DNA from: a virus
IMG/VR virus record: IMGVR_UViG_3300042309_000756
Coordinates: 1 to 23,966 of that record
Direction: 5' to 3' (one strand)
Length of the DNA: 23,966 nt
Position numbers and translations under genes: made by a program. Under the pieces are notes generated by a model that made no database searches, was not told where the DNA came from, and was given only the letters and a program-made list of their open reading frames with translations. The number at the start of each line of letters is the position of its first letter. Positions within the stretch are counted from its first letter, which is position 1. Of the stretch, positions 12,403-17,797 are shown in pieces.

Positions 12403-12549
12403 ATGACTGTTTCTTTCTCTAAAGATCTGATGATTGGTATGCTCCGCAAGGGTGATACTGGAAATCAAATTCTGGACATTCTTGATGTGATTGCACCTGA
12501 TCAAACTGAAGTTGAAGATAATTCTGTTACTGATGTTCCTACAGTCTGA
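12403..12549 (+). CDS. Small hypothetical protein (48 aa)
   Basis: ATG 12403 lies at the end of an eight-codon ORF (12380-12406, MFNLLNLR) and overlaps its stop as ATGA. MTVSFSKDLMIGMLRKGDTG continues with NQILDILDVIAPDQTEVED. This looks like a short helical domain with an acidic tail. First main gene after module I. Unrecognised. Confidence 0.62.
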   Translation: MTVSFSKDLMIGMLRKGDTGNQILDILDVIAPDQTEVEDNSVTDVPTV

Positions 12550-12639
12550 TTAAATAGTAACGATAGAGGGCAAGTCCCTGTTATGTCCTGATGAGGCATA
12601 TCACACTTGCTCCATCAACCTAATTCTTTTTTTTTCGCA

Positions 12640-12825
12640 ATGTTTGTTTCTTGTCCTGTTTCATTTGATTTGATTGATGCGGAATGGTACGATGATATTG
12701 ATGAAGCAAAAGAAGATGCACTTGATTGGAGTGTAGAATTGTCTGGTGAGAATGTGATTGTTTATGAGGCAATCAACAATGAAGGAGATTATTCCTTCAA
12801 CAAACTTTATTCCATCTGTGCCTGA
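12640..12825 (+). CDS. Small hypothetical protein (61 aa)
   Basis: ATG 12640 follows a run of T and has no clear ribosome binding site; the frame is open to TTG 12607. MFVSCPVSFDLIDAEWYDDI continues with DEAKEDALDWSVELSGENVI, then VYEAINNEGDYSFNKLYSI. The middle (DIDEAKEDALDWS) is typical of a helix in small beta-alpha-beta proteins. The 90 nt upstream hold no clear promoter. Confidence 0.65.
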   Translation: MFVSCPVSFDLIDAEWYDDIDEAKEDALDWSVELSGENVIVYEAINNEGDYSFNKLYSICA

Positions 12826-12832
12826 TACTGAA

Positions 12833-13081
12833 ATGTTTGATCAACTTCAATTTCAATCACACGGTCTGAAAGATTGTGTACAAGCAAAGTATCAATTCTC
12901 AAATGATTGGAGTATTTCTGTTGTTGCCGGACCTGCCGGAAGTGGATTATACGGAAATCTAGAAGATGAGACTTATGAAGTTGCAATCTTCCGACCGAAT
13001 GGAAATATGACTGAAGATGTGATTGGATGGAATACGAAACAGGAAGTATCTGCAATGATGCGAGTATTGTCTCAACTGTAG
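12833..13081 (+). CDS. Hypothetical protein (82 aa)
   Basis: ATG 12833, seven bases after the upstream stop; the open frame extends back to 12758 over that gene, but those starts are not used. MFDQLQFQSHGLKDCVQAKY is followed by SNDWSISVVAGPAGSGLYGN and then YEVAIFRPNGNMT. The second half reads as a beta sheet and a helix (TKQEVSAMMRVLSQL). I see no catalytic motif. AGPAGSGLYG resembles a P-loop at first sight but lacks GKT/S. Confidence 0.7.
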   Translation: MFDQLQFQSHGLKDCVQAKYQFSNDWSISVVAGPAGSGLYGNLEDETYEVAIFRPNGNMTEDVIGWNTKQEVSAMMRVLSQL

Positions 13082-13083
13082 TC

Positions 13084-13106
13084 CAGCATACCCATCAGGG
13101 ATGCTG
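13084..13106 (+). terminator. Stem-loop, probable terminator
   Basis: CAGCAT, a bulged A, CCC, loop ATCA, GGG, ATGCTG: a 9-bp stem. It has no T-run, but it begins three bases after a stop and precedes a strong promoter. Confidence 0.55.
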
Positions 13107-13130
13107 ATAGGTAGAAGAACCGTAAACCCC

Positions 13131-13159
13131 TTGACAACCATCCAGATCCGTGCTATGAT
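13131..13159 (+). promoter_or_regulatory. Strong sigma70 promoter L
   Basis: TTGACA (13131-13136), 17-nt spacer ending CCGTGC, TATGAT (13154-13159): a perfect -35, 5 of 6 at -10 and an extended TGC. It drives the last accessory cassette (13184-14141). Confidence 0.8.
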
Positions 13160-13183
13160 GAACGAAGTTCAGAGGATGAGACC

Positions 13184-13357
13184 TTGACCACACAGCAACG
13201 AATGGAGAAACAATTTTTCATTCATTTCATTGATCTTATCAACGAGGTGCAAGGTAAATCTAAACTTCCTTCACAAATCAATTCAACTCGTAAGTCTGCC
13301 TGGGTCAAACAAACTCAAAATCCCAGACAAAAGAAAGATGCACTGTCCCGAGTTTGA
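13184..13357 (+). CDS. Small basic protein, probable TTG start (57 aa)
   Basis: TTG 13184 has AGAGGA (13171-13176) seven bases upstream; ATG 13202 is the alternative. The protein is basic (TQQRMEKQFFIHFIDLINEV, then KLPSQINSTRKSAWVKQTQN) with one short hydrophobic helix and a basic tail (PRQKKDALSRV), so it may bind nucleic acid. First gene behind the strong promoter L. Confidence 0.62.
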   Translation: MTTQQRMEKQFFIHFIDLINEVQGKSKLPSQINSTRKSAWVKQTQNPRQKKDALSRV

Positions 13358-13394
13358 TTTTTAGTTTTTCACTCTTCATACAAACAATCAACTG

Positions 13395-13556
13395 ATGCTC
13401 ATCAAAACCACTTTCGACATTCAAACAAAACAACCTGTGTATGCTGTTTGTAATGCACATCATCAATGTGGTATGATTACAACTAACATTCTCAATGCTA
13501 TTAAAGCAGGACAATGTAAAGACTTCAATCAAGTTCAAACTTTAATCAATTCCTGA
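13395..13556 (+). CDS. Small hypothetical protein (53 aa)
   Basis: ATG 13395. MLIKTTFDIQTKQPVYAVCN continues with AHHQCGMITTNILNAIKAGQ and a C-terminal segment (CKDFNQVQTLINS). C19 and C25 flank HH, which could hold a metal, but the number of ligands is low. The stop overlaps the next ATG (TGATG). Confidence 0.62.
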   Translation: MLIKTTFDIQTKQPVYAVCNAHHQCGMITTNILNAIKAGQCKDFNQVQTLINS

Positions 13557-13711
13557 TGTATAATCAAATTCAAATCACTTATCAAGTTCCTTATAATAAC
13601 TGTGAGTGGAGATTTCAATCTTTCCCTACAGTCAAAGAAGCACAATCAATGATTGACTTCTATATTTCTTGTGGATCACCTGCTAAGTTTGTTGATGACA
13701 ACGATGACTGA
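13556..13711 (+). CDS. Small hypothetical protein (51 aa)
   Basis: TGATG junction. MYNQIQITYQVPYNNCEWRF is followed by QSFPTVKEAQSMIDFYISCG. Two strands and a helix (TVKEAQSMIDFYI) are likely, ending in an acidic tail (FVDDNDD). The layout resembles the product of 5785 (two strands, then a charged helix). Function unknown. Confidence 0.62.
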   Translation: MYNQIQITYQVPYNNCEWRFQSFPTVKEAQSMIDFYISCGSPAKFVDDNDD

Positions 13712-13847
13712 ATTGATTTTCCGTTTCACACCTGAAGAATTGTCTGTTCTACAAGATATTCTTTCTTTCTTTGATGGTAATGATTATGAAGATGATTTGG
13801 ATGTAGATAATTATGAGTCTTTATTCAATAAGGTAATGTCTAACTGA
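13704..13847 (+). CDS. Small acidic helical protein (47 aa)
   Basis: The frame is open back to 13653, but ATG 13704 (MTELIFRFTPEELSVLQDIL) fits the usual 8-nt overlap with the upstream stop. The start FTPEELSVLQDIL, then acidic DYEDDLDVDNYESLFNKV, resembles the gene at 10077, so both may be diverged copies. Confidence 0.62.
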   Translation: MTELIFRFTPEELSVLQDILSFFDGNDYEDDLDVDNYESLFNKVMSN

Positions 13848-13848
13848 T

Positions 13849-13932
13849 ATGAAAAAGAAAACTAAAATCGAACTGCTATCTAAAGCAATTAACGGTAAAG
13901 AACTACTCATTATTCTGAATTCATTCAAATGA
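13849..13932 (+). CDS. Tiny basic peptide (27 aa)
   Basis: ATG 13849 lies just after the previous stop and TGA 13930-13932 overlaps the next ATG. MKKKTKIELLSKAINGKELL is followed by IILNSFK. The linked starts and stops on both sides suggest it is translated, but a 27-codon frame is weak evidence alone. Confidence 0.45.
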   Translation: MKKKTKIELLSKAINGKELLIILNSFK

Positions 13933-14141
13933 AATCAAACAAAGTATTTCAAATTGAATTGTGTAAAGAGGATGCACAAAGAATACTTAATTCACTTGAA
14001 TTACTGAAACGACAGACTAAACAACAAGTTAATGATTGTAAGGATGATGAAACAAAGACTATTGCTTGGTTAGAATGGTCTTACATCAGTGAGTTACATT
14101 ATGATCTTGATTGTAAGTTTAGATTAGACACCTGGAATTGA
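13929..14141 (+). CDS. Small helical protein (70 aa)
   Basis: ATGA overlap with the peptide upstream. MKSNKVFQIELCKEDAQRIL is followed by a long helix (NSLELLKRQTKQQVNDCKDD) and an aromatic-acidic region (AWLEWSYISELHYDLDCKF). Likely a helical hairpin. Last gene before the origin-like region, so transcription from promoter L may run into that region. Confidence 0.68.
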   Translation: MKSNKVFQIELCKEDAQRILNSLELLKRQTKQQVNDCKDDETKTIAWLEWSYISELHYDLDCKFRLDTWN

Positions 14142-14143
14142 TA

Positions 14144-14374
14144 CCCCTATATCGTCCATTTCAGTCTTGATTGATTATAGTTTTCCACAGGGTTGCGGAA
14201 AAGATTGTTTTGATTTCCACATTTTTTTATTGTTAAATTTATTATGATGCGTGAATTGTATGTTTGTGTTGTTTGATTGTTAATGTCTTCTCTTATTGTT
14301 ATCTTAGCGAACACAATAACATATAAACAGTGATTTGTCAAGGGTTCACAGGACACCCCCTATATCGTCCATTT
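14144..14374. repeat. 18-nt direct repeat pair
   Basis: CCCCTATATCGTCCATTT occurs at 14144-14161 and again at 14357-14374, 213 bp apart, framing the first DnaA-box pair. A partial third copy of the inner part (TCGTCCAT) occurs near 14710. Possibly protein-binding iterons. Confidence 0.75.
14181..14221. repeat. DnaA-box palindrome 1 plus single box
   Basis: TTTTCCACA (14181-14189), GGGT, then TGCGGAAAA (14194-14202): two head-to-head boxes, the second with one mismatch. A further ATTTCCACA lies at 14213-14221, next to the T-rich tract. Confidence 0.65.
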
Positions 14375-14427
14375 TCACGTTTACAATACAACAGTCGTTT
14401 CGTGATACTGTAAATCACTGAGAGGCA

Positions 14428-14447
14428 TCTACAATCGTCTACAATCG
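14428..14447. repeat. Tandem 10-nt repeat
   Basis: TCTACAATCG is present twice in direct succession (14428-14437 and 14438-14447). Short, but surrounded by other TCGT-containing motifs. Confidence 0.55.
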
Positions 14448-14573
14448 TGTTTAATTTCGTATTAGGTATATCTGATCGTTTCGTTGTATTCTCGTGCCTT
14501 CCGGGGGATTTTTAATCGTTCGGTGTTAATCAATTCGTTATATGTGCCACTATGTGATACTAACAGTCACTCA

Positions 14574-14649
14574 TAGTTTTCCACAGGGTTGTGGAAAAAG
14601 TACAATAGTTTTCCACAGGGTTGTGGAAAAAGTGTTAAAGTTTTCCACA
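14574..14649. repeat. Tandem array of DnaA-box palindromes (32-bp period)
   Basis: Boxes TTTTCCACA start at 14577, 14609 and 14641, exactly 32 bp apart. The first two are each followed by GGGT and the inverted box TGTGGAAAA (ending 14598 and 14630); the third has only the first half. TTTTCCACA is the cyanobacterial form of the DnaA box. This makes five perfect boxes in 73 bp, with 32 bp close to three helical turns, so all bound proteins would face the same side. Confidence 0.75.
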
Positions 14650-14660
14650 GGTTATTATAC

Positions 14661-14689
14661 TTGACAGTCTTTGATTGTTCGTGTATAAT
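14661..14689 (+). promoter_or_regulatory. Perfect-consensus sigma70 promoter
   Basis: TTGACA (14661-14666), 17-nt spacer, TATAAT (14684-14689): 12 of 12 consensus positions at the optimal spacing, 11 bp after the last DnaA box. It would transcribe across the AT-rich region toward 14823. It may make a gene transcript, a replication primer or both, and could be repressed by bound DnaA. Confidence 0.85.
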
Positions 14690-14822
14690 TATAGGCAGTG
14701 ATTCCGATTCGTCCATCGACAGTTATATCGGGGGTTGTTGTATTATATTATATTGTAATGCGGTTATAAAAAAAGGGTCCTATCCAACCTACAGATGTGA
14801 CAAATCGAGTGAGTGATATCAA

Positions 14823-14999
14823 ATGCTAAAAAAAATTTTTTGGGGTCAAAAAATGCCTGTAAGGTTGCTCTATGAGAGGGGGTGGGGAACAAGTATAAGT
14901 CCTTTAGATGAGATCGAATATATTGTAAGTTGTCTGAGAGAAACCTTAAATATATTAAAATCCCATATTCGTAAAAAAAATTCCCAGGGTAAAAAATGA
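14823..14999 (+). CDS. Small hypothetical protein (58 aa)
   Basis: ATG 14823 or in-frame ATG 14853 (MPVRLLYERGWG); the first ten codons overlie an A8T6 tract (14828-14841), so the later start is possible. The body reads RLLYERGWGTSISPLDEIEY, then VSCLRETLNILKSHIRKKNS. It is probably a helical basic protein. ATGA overlap with the next gene supports it. First gene after the origin-like region. Confidence 0.6.
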   Translation: MLKKIFWGQKMPVRLLYERGWGTSISPLDEIEYIVSCLRETLNILKSHIRKKNSQGKK

Positions 15000-15166
15000 C
15001 GTATAGGTTAATTGCAAGGGACAGGGTATTTTGTGAGGGAACTTTGAATGAATGTCAAAAGACACTCACAGACATTTCCCAGATGATTAGTGCAGGATTA
15101 TCTACAGATTTCCAAGTAGAAGAGTTTGTGATACTAAAAAATAAATATCTAAAAAACGAACAATGA
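14996..15166 (+). CDS. Small hypothetical protein (56 aa)
   Basis: ATGA overlap on both sides. MTYRLIARDRVFCEGTLNEC is followed by QKTLTDISQMISAGLSTDFQ and VEEFVILKNKYLKNEQ. A strand, a helix and a strand are likely. The late promoter for the next gene lies in its last codons. Unrecognised. Confidence 0.65.
   Translation: MTYRLIARDRVFCEGTLNECQKTLTDISQMISAGLSTDFQVEEFVILKNKYLKNEQ
15140..15147 (+). promoter_or_regulatory. T4-type late promoter motif
   Basis: AATAAATA, matching the cyanophage late consensus NATAAATA, 16 nt before the start of the gene at 15163. Confidence 0.6.
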
Positions 15167-15378
15167 AGACTTTCCAAGAATTTTTAGATGAGGCAGGGGA
15201 TTGGTGGCATCCAGATCCTAAGAAGGATCGTAGGATCAGTGGACCTGCAAATAAGATGAGAGCAAAAGAAGATCGTGGAGAGGATACATCAGTACAGAAG
15301 AAACCAGATTATAGTAAAAGATTAATGCCAGGTGAGACATATCTACAATTTGCGAATCGTAAGAAGGCAGGAAAATGA
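15163..15378 (+). CDS. Probable internal head protein with capsid-targeting sequence (71 aa)
   Basis: The N-terminus MKTFQEFLDEA closely matches the capsid-targeting sequence of T4 internal proteins (MKTYQEFIAEA). In T4 this peptide brings proteins into the prohead, and the gp21 protease cuts after the glutamate of (L/I)xE. Here L8-D9-E10 followed by A11 fits that cut site, leaving a 61-residue mature protein. The rest is basic and hydrophilic (GDWWHPDPKKDRRISGPANK, then LMPGETYLQFANRKK), suited to lying with packaged DNA and entering the host on infection. Preceded by a late-promoter motif; ATGA overlaps both neighbours. Targeting is inferred from the motif. Confidence 0.72.
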   Translation: MKTFQEFLDEAGDWWHPDPKKDRRISGPANKMRAKEDRGEDTSVQKKPDYSKRLMPGETYLQFANRKKAGK

Positions 15379-15683
15379 ATTGGTTTGAGTATTGGATTGG
15401 TCATTGTTGGATGAGTGGGTGGCAATCTATCAGAGGGGCATATAGAATATGGTCTGATTTAATGACAGACAATTATAAGGATTATGCACTCCTTCCTAGT
15501 GATGACCCTTACACAGAATGTCTAGAATGGTTCTGGGTGTCACTTGGTGAGGACAATACTTATCCCAGGGAGTTTCTGGAATATCTGATACAACTGGCAA
15601 AAGATGTGGAAAGTGGTAAGGAAAAAACTATTCCTGTGGATGAGGATTTCTTTGATAGACTGAAAGAATCTCTTGAATTGTGA
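15375..15683 (+). CDS. Hypothetical protein (102 aa)
   Basis: ATGA overlap with the internal-protein gene. Rich in Trp at the N-terminus (MNWFEYWIGHCWMSGWQSIR) and acidic toward the end (DVESGKEKTIPVDEDFFDRL). Probably helical. I cannot name it. It ends the first late group; about 130 nt follow before the next gene. Confidence 0.7.
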   Translation: MNWFEYWIGHCWMSGWQSIRGAYRIWSDLMTDNYKDYALLPSDDPYTECLEWFWVSLGEDNTYPREFLEYLIQLAKDVESGKEKTIPVDEDFFDRLKESLEL

Positions 15684-15752
15684 GTGTCTTTGTGCCGGTT
15701 TCTCTAGCACTCTTATGACGCTCGTAATCTCTAGCAATGGTGATTGACGTGG

Positions 15753-15760
15753 GATAAATA
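15753..15760 (+). promoter_or_regulatory. T4-type late promoter motif
   Basis: GATAAATA in the gap before the glycosyltransferase gene, 51 nt upstream of its ATG. Matches NATAAATA. Confidence 0.65.
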
Positions 15761-15811
15761 ATGGGGTATCATATGAAGTGGTACTACGTAGTTACTCATT
15801 GAAGTATTAAC

Positions 15812-16570
15812 ATGGCAAAAGGATTTACTGTAAAGGCAAAACCTCCAGAGCAAGAAGAAGAATCCCTTTTTAATCTAGAGGAATGTAAAGAAAGAATTAA
15901 GGGTAAAACAATTGTATTTTGTTTACCAGGAAGAGGAGTTTCATATCGGTTTTTGAAGAGTTTTGTTCAACTTTGTTTTGATTTAGTACAATCAGGTGCG
16001 AGCATTCAAATTAGTCAAGACTATAGTTCAATGGTGAACTTTGCTCGTTGTAAGTGTCTTGGTGCAAATGTTCTTGCAGGACCAGATCAACTTCCTTGGC
16101 AAGGTAAACTTCAGTATGATTATCAACTCTGGATTGATAGTGATATTGTATTCAATACTGATGCCTTCTGGGCACTGGTACAGATGGATAAGGACATTGC
16201 TTGTGGTTGGTATGCAACAGAAGATGGAAGAACCACTTCAGTTGCTCATTGGTTGGATGAAGACGACTTCAAGAACAATGGTGGTGTCATGAATCATGAG
16301 ATGGTTGATACGATCTCAAATCGTAAAAAACCATTCACTGTTGATTATACTGGATTTGGTTGGGTACTAATTAAGAAAGGTGTATTTGAACATCCTGAAA
16401 TGAAGTATCCTTGGTTTGCTCCTCAGATGCAAGTCTTTGATTCTGGTGAGGTTCAAGATATGTGTGGTGAAGATGTATCATTCTGTCTTGATGCAATTCG
16501 TAAATGTGACTTTGAAATTTGGTGTCATCCAAAAATTAGAGTAGGACATGAAAAAACAAGAATTATTTGA
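15812..16570 (+). CDS. GT-A fold glycosyltransferase (252 aa)
   Basis: Transfers a sugar from a nucleotide donor, with acceptor unknown (DNA bases, virion protein or host polysaccharide). After a charged linker (1-28) come KTIVFCLPGRGVSY (32-45), an alpha/beta half with NFARCKCLGANVL (76-88), and the metal-binding DxD as LWIDSDIVF (D109-S-D111). Further on, TGFGWVLIKKGVFE (180-193), the catalytic-type GED (219-221) and a final H246 in VGHEKT match this group of phage and bacterial GT-A enzymes. The size is normal. A late promoter motif precedes it, so a role in decorating virions is plausible. The next gene begins inside its end. Confidence 0.82.
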   Translation: MAKGFTVKAKPPEQEEESLFNLEECKERIKGKTIVFCLPGRGVSYRFLKSFVQLCFDLVQSGASIQISQDYSSMVNFARCKCLGANVLAGPDQLPWQGKLQYDYQLWIDSDIVFNTDAFWALVQMDKDIACGWYATEDGRTTSVAHWLDEDDFKNNGGVMNHEMVDTISNRKKPFTVDYTGFGWVLIKKGVFEHPEMKYPWFAPQMQVFDSGEVQDMCGEDVSFCLDAIRKCDFEIWCHPKIRVGHEKTRII

Positions 16571-16721
16571 TATTCTTTGTAATGGTAGAGTGATCTATAA
16601 AGATCTCTCTGAAGAGGATCTAATGGATGCAATGGATGACCTGTCTCAACAATTTTATGAGACAGGGGTTCCCAAACCAGAGGATCTTATGGTAGAATGT
16701 AAAAGTATTGAGGTAGAATGA
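16548..16721 (+). CDS. Small acidic protein (57 aa)
   Basis: Starts inside the last codons of the glycosyltransferase gene (23-nt overlap). MKKQELFDILCNGRVIYKDL is followed by SEEDLMDAMDDLSQQFYETG, a likely helical hairpin with an acidic C-terminus. The overlap suggests coupled translation. Unrecognised. Confidence 0.65.
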   Translation: MKKQELFDILCNGRVIYKDLSEEDLMDAMDDLSQQFYETGVPKPEDLMVECKSIEVE

Positions 16722-16724
16722 ATT

Positions 16725-16868
16725 ATGGCAAAACGTCCTTCATTGAATGGTAAAGTAATCATTGAGAGCAAACCAAAAAAGACTCGTCAAGGTTGTTCTC
16801 AAAATACAAAACTTTCTGCTTCATCTCGTAATGGAGCAAAGAAACGTTATCGAGGTCAAGGCAACTAA
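16725..16868 (+). CDS. Small basic conserved phage protein (47 aa)
   Basis: MAKRPSLNGKVIIESKPKKT continues with RQGCSQNTKLSASSRNGAKK and ends RYRGQGN. It is strongly basic with little hydrophobic core. I recall very similar short proteins (MAKRPSL..., ending YRGQG) near the baseplate genes of T4-like cyanophages, but their function is not known to me. The next ATG shares a base with its stop. Confidence 0.7.
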   Translation: MAKRPSLNGKVIIESKPKKTRQGCSQNTKLSASSRNGAKKRYRGQGN

Positions 16869-17086
16869 TGCTTCAACTTGATCCACAAATCCCAGTCCTG
16901 ACCCCAAAAGGTCCAGGCTGGGCATTTTTTTTAATTGATCGTTCTCAAGAACACGACCTTGAATGGGTTGTCTTCCTAGATAATGGTGGATACTGTTGGA
17001 CCTTTAAAAATTCAGATATTAGAATTCAAAAAAACTTAACTCTTCATAGAAAAGATATTTCCGATTTCGGGATAGCAACCCCGTAA
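16868..17086 (+). CDS. Conserved cyanophage protein (72 aa)
   Basis: MLQLDPQIPVLTPKGPGWAF is followed by FLIDRSQEHDLEWVVFLDNG, then GYCWTFKNSDIRIQKNLTLH. The pattern IPVxTPKGxGxAxFLID, WVVFxDxxGxCWTFxNxDIR is a signature I recall from T4-like cyanophages; it reads as a small beta barrel. Function unknown. Joined to the basic protein by taATG. Confidence 0.75.
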   Translation: MLQLDPQIPVLTPKGPGWAFFLIDRSQEHDLEWVVFLDNGGYCWTFKNSDIRIQKNLTLHRKDISDFGIATP

Positions 17087-17092
17087 AAAGTT

Positions 17093-17111
17093 CTAATTCA
17101 CATCGAATTAG
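17093..17111 (+). promoter_or_regulatory. Hairpin over ribosome binding site
   Basis: CTAATTC (17093-17099), ACATC, GAATTAG (17105-17111): a perfect 7-bp stem. Its end overlaps AGGA (17110-17113), the likely ribosome binding site of the gene at 17120. It could reduce its translation or act as a weak terminator. Confidence 0.45.
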
Positions 17112-17119
17112 GAAGCAAA

Positions 17120-17362
17120 ATGTCTAACTTACCAGTAGATCGAAACGAAGATTATATGTACCAAATGTGGGGTACAACAAAACTGACTACAGATTATAAT
17201 GCACTCAATGAAAAAAGAGTTCTTCAAGAAATTGTAAATGATGACATTGGGAAGAAACATCATTTGAAAGAACAAACTGATCTTCACCAGAGAATTCGTA
17301 ATGATGAAGATTACGATGATTGGGAGTATGGAACTGAACCTTCTTATGGTAAACCACAATAA
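17120..17362 (+). CDS. Hypothetical protein upstream of gp25 (80 aa)
   Basis: ATG 17120 follows AGGAAGCAAA. MSNLPVDRNEDYMYQMWGTT continues with KLTTDYNALNEKRVLQEIVN and a hydrophilic tail ending in EYGTEPSYGKPQ. Charged, mostly helical, no hydrophobic core. Its place directly before the baseplate wedge genes suggests a virion or assembly role. Its stop overlaps the late promoter motif. Confidence 0.7.
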   Translation: MSNLPVDRNEDYMYQMWGTTKLTTDYNALNEKRVLQEIVNDDIGKKHHLKEQTDLHQRIRNDEDYDDWEYGTEPSYGKPQ

Positions 17363-17365
17363 ATA
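17358..17365 (+). promoter_or_regulatory. T4-type late promoter motif
   Basis: AATAAATA, 24 nt before the GTG start of the gp25 gene. The TAA inside it is also the stop of the preceding gene. Confidence 0.65.
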
Positions 17366-17389
17366 TAAGTATTATATTCCTAATATAAA

Positions 17390-17797
17390 GTGCCAGTAGA
17401 ATCTGCAGTATCAAGATATTTTAAAGATATCAGTTTGTCTTTTAAAAGACATCCTGTAACCAATGATATTGCTGTGATTACAAATGAAGATGCAATTAAA
17501 AGATCTGTCATCAATCTAGTTCGTACTAGAATTGGTGAGAGATTTTTTAATTCTCTTCTGGGATCAAATGTGGAATCAATGTTATTTGAACTTGCAGATT
17601 CTGGAATTGTCGATCCAATCACAGAAGAGATTAGTACTACAATTAATAACTTCGAACCACGAGTTAATTTAAGGCAAGTAAATGTTGATTTAAGGGCAGA
17701 CCAAAATGAGATGGAGGTTTTCATCATTTATGATATTGTTGGACTTGCTGTTCCTACACAAAATATAACCTTCGTATTACAACCAACAAGATACTAA
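17390..17797 (+). CDS. gp25: Baseplate wedge protein gp25 (135 aa)
   Basis: Homologue of T4 gp25, which with gp6 and gp53 forms the inner wedge core around the baseplate hub and helps start the sheath. Family features: DISLSFKRHPVTNDIAVITN near the start, DAIKRSVINLVRTRIGERFF (34-53) and the end region NEMEVFIIYDIVGLAVPTQN. Length is close to T4 gp25 (132). The start is GTG 17390 (MPVESAVSRYF); no ATG is available. Arginine is mostly AGA. Followed by gp6 as taATG, the T4 order. Confidence 0.92.
   Translation: MPVESAVSRYFKDISLSFKRHPVTNDIAVITNEDAIKRSVINLVRTRIGERFFNSLLGSNVESMLFELADSGIVDPITEEISTTINNFEPRVNLRQVNVDLRADQNEMEVFIIYDIVGLAVPTQNITFVLQPTRY

Larger units (their letters stand above)
14142..14822. 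other. Non-coding region, candidate replication origin
   Basis: No convincing gene lies in this 681-bp stretch. It holds head-to-head and tandem DnaA-box-like sequences (14181-14221 and 14577-14649), an 18-nt direct repeat (14144 and 14357), a tandem 10-mer (14428-14447), inverted repeats TTATTGT/ACAATAA (14293-14319) and GTGAT/ATCAC (14402-14418), AT-rich tracts (14219-14245, 14740-14768) and a perfect sigma70 promoter (14661-14689). This combination of protein-binding repeats, easily melted DNA and a promoter is typical of replication origins. It separates the early-type gene cassettes from the late genes. Origin function is an inference. Confidence 0.6.

Noticed and set aside
12915-12960. 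Possible P-loop (AGPAGSGLYG) in the 82-residue protein
   Set aside because: It lacks the GK(T/S) ending of a Walker A motif and the protein is too small for an NTPase.
14147-14356. Reverse-strand open frame of 69 codons
   Set aside because: Lies wholly in the non-coding repeat region, with low-complexity Asn/Ile-rich sequence and no partner genes on that strand.
14574-14649. CRISPR-like regular repeats
   Set aside because: Only three units, each itself a palindrome, with short AT-rich linkers, no unique spacers and no cas genes. A protein-binding array fits better.
14589-14816. Open frame of 75 codons in the repeat region
   Set aside because: It runs through the DnaA-box palindromes, the consensus promoter and AT-rich DNA, with odd composition (SDSDSSIDSYIGGCCIILYC) and no ribosome binding site.
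16041-16292. Open frame of 83 codons on the + strand
   Set aside because: Shadow frame inside the glycosyltransferase gene, whose motifs (DSD, GED) are clear.
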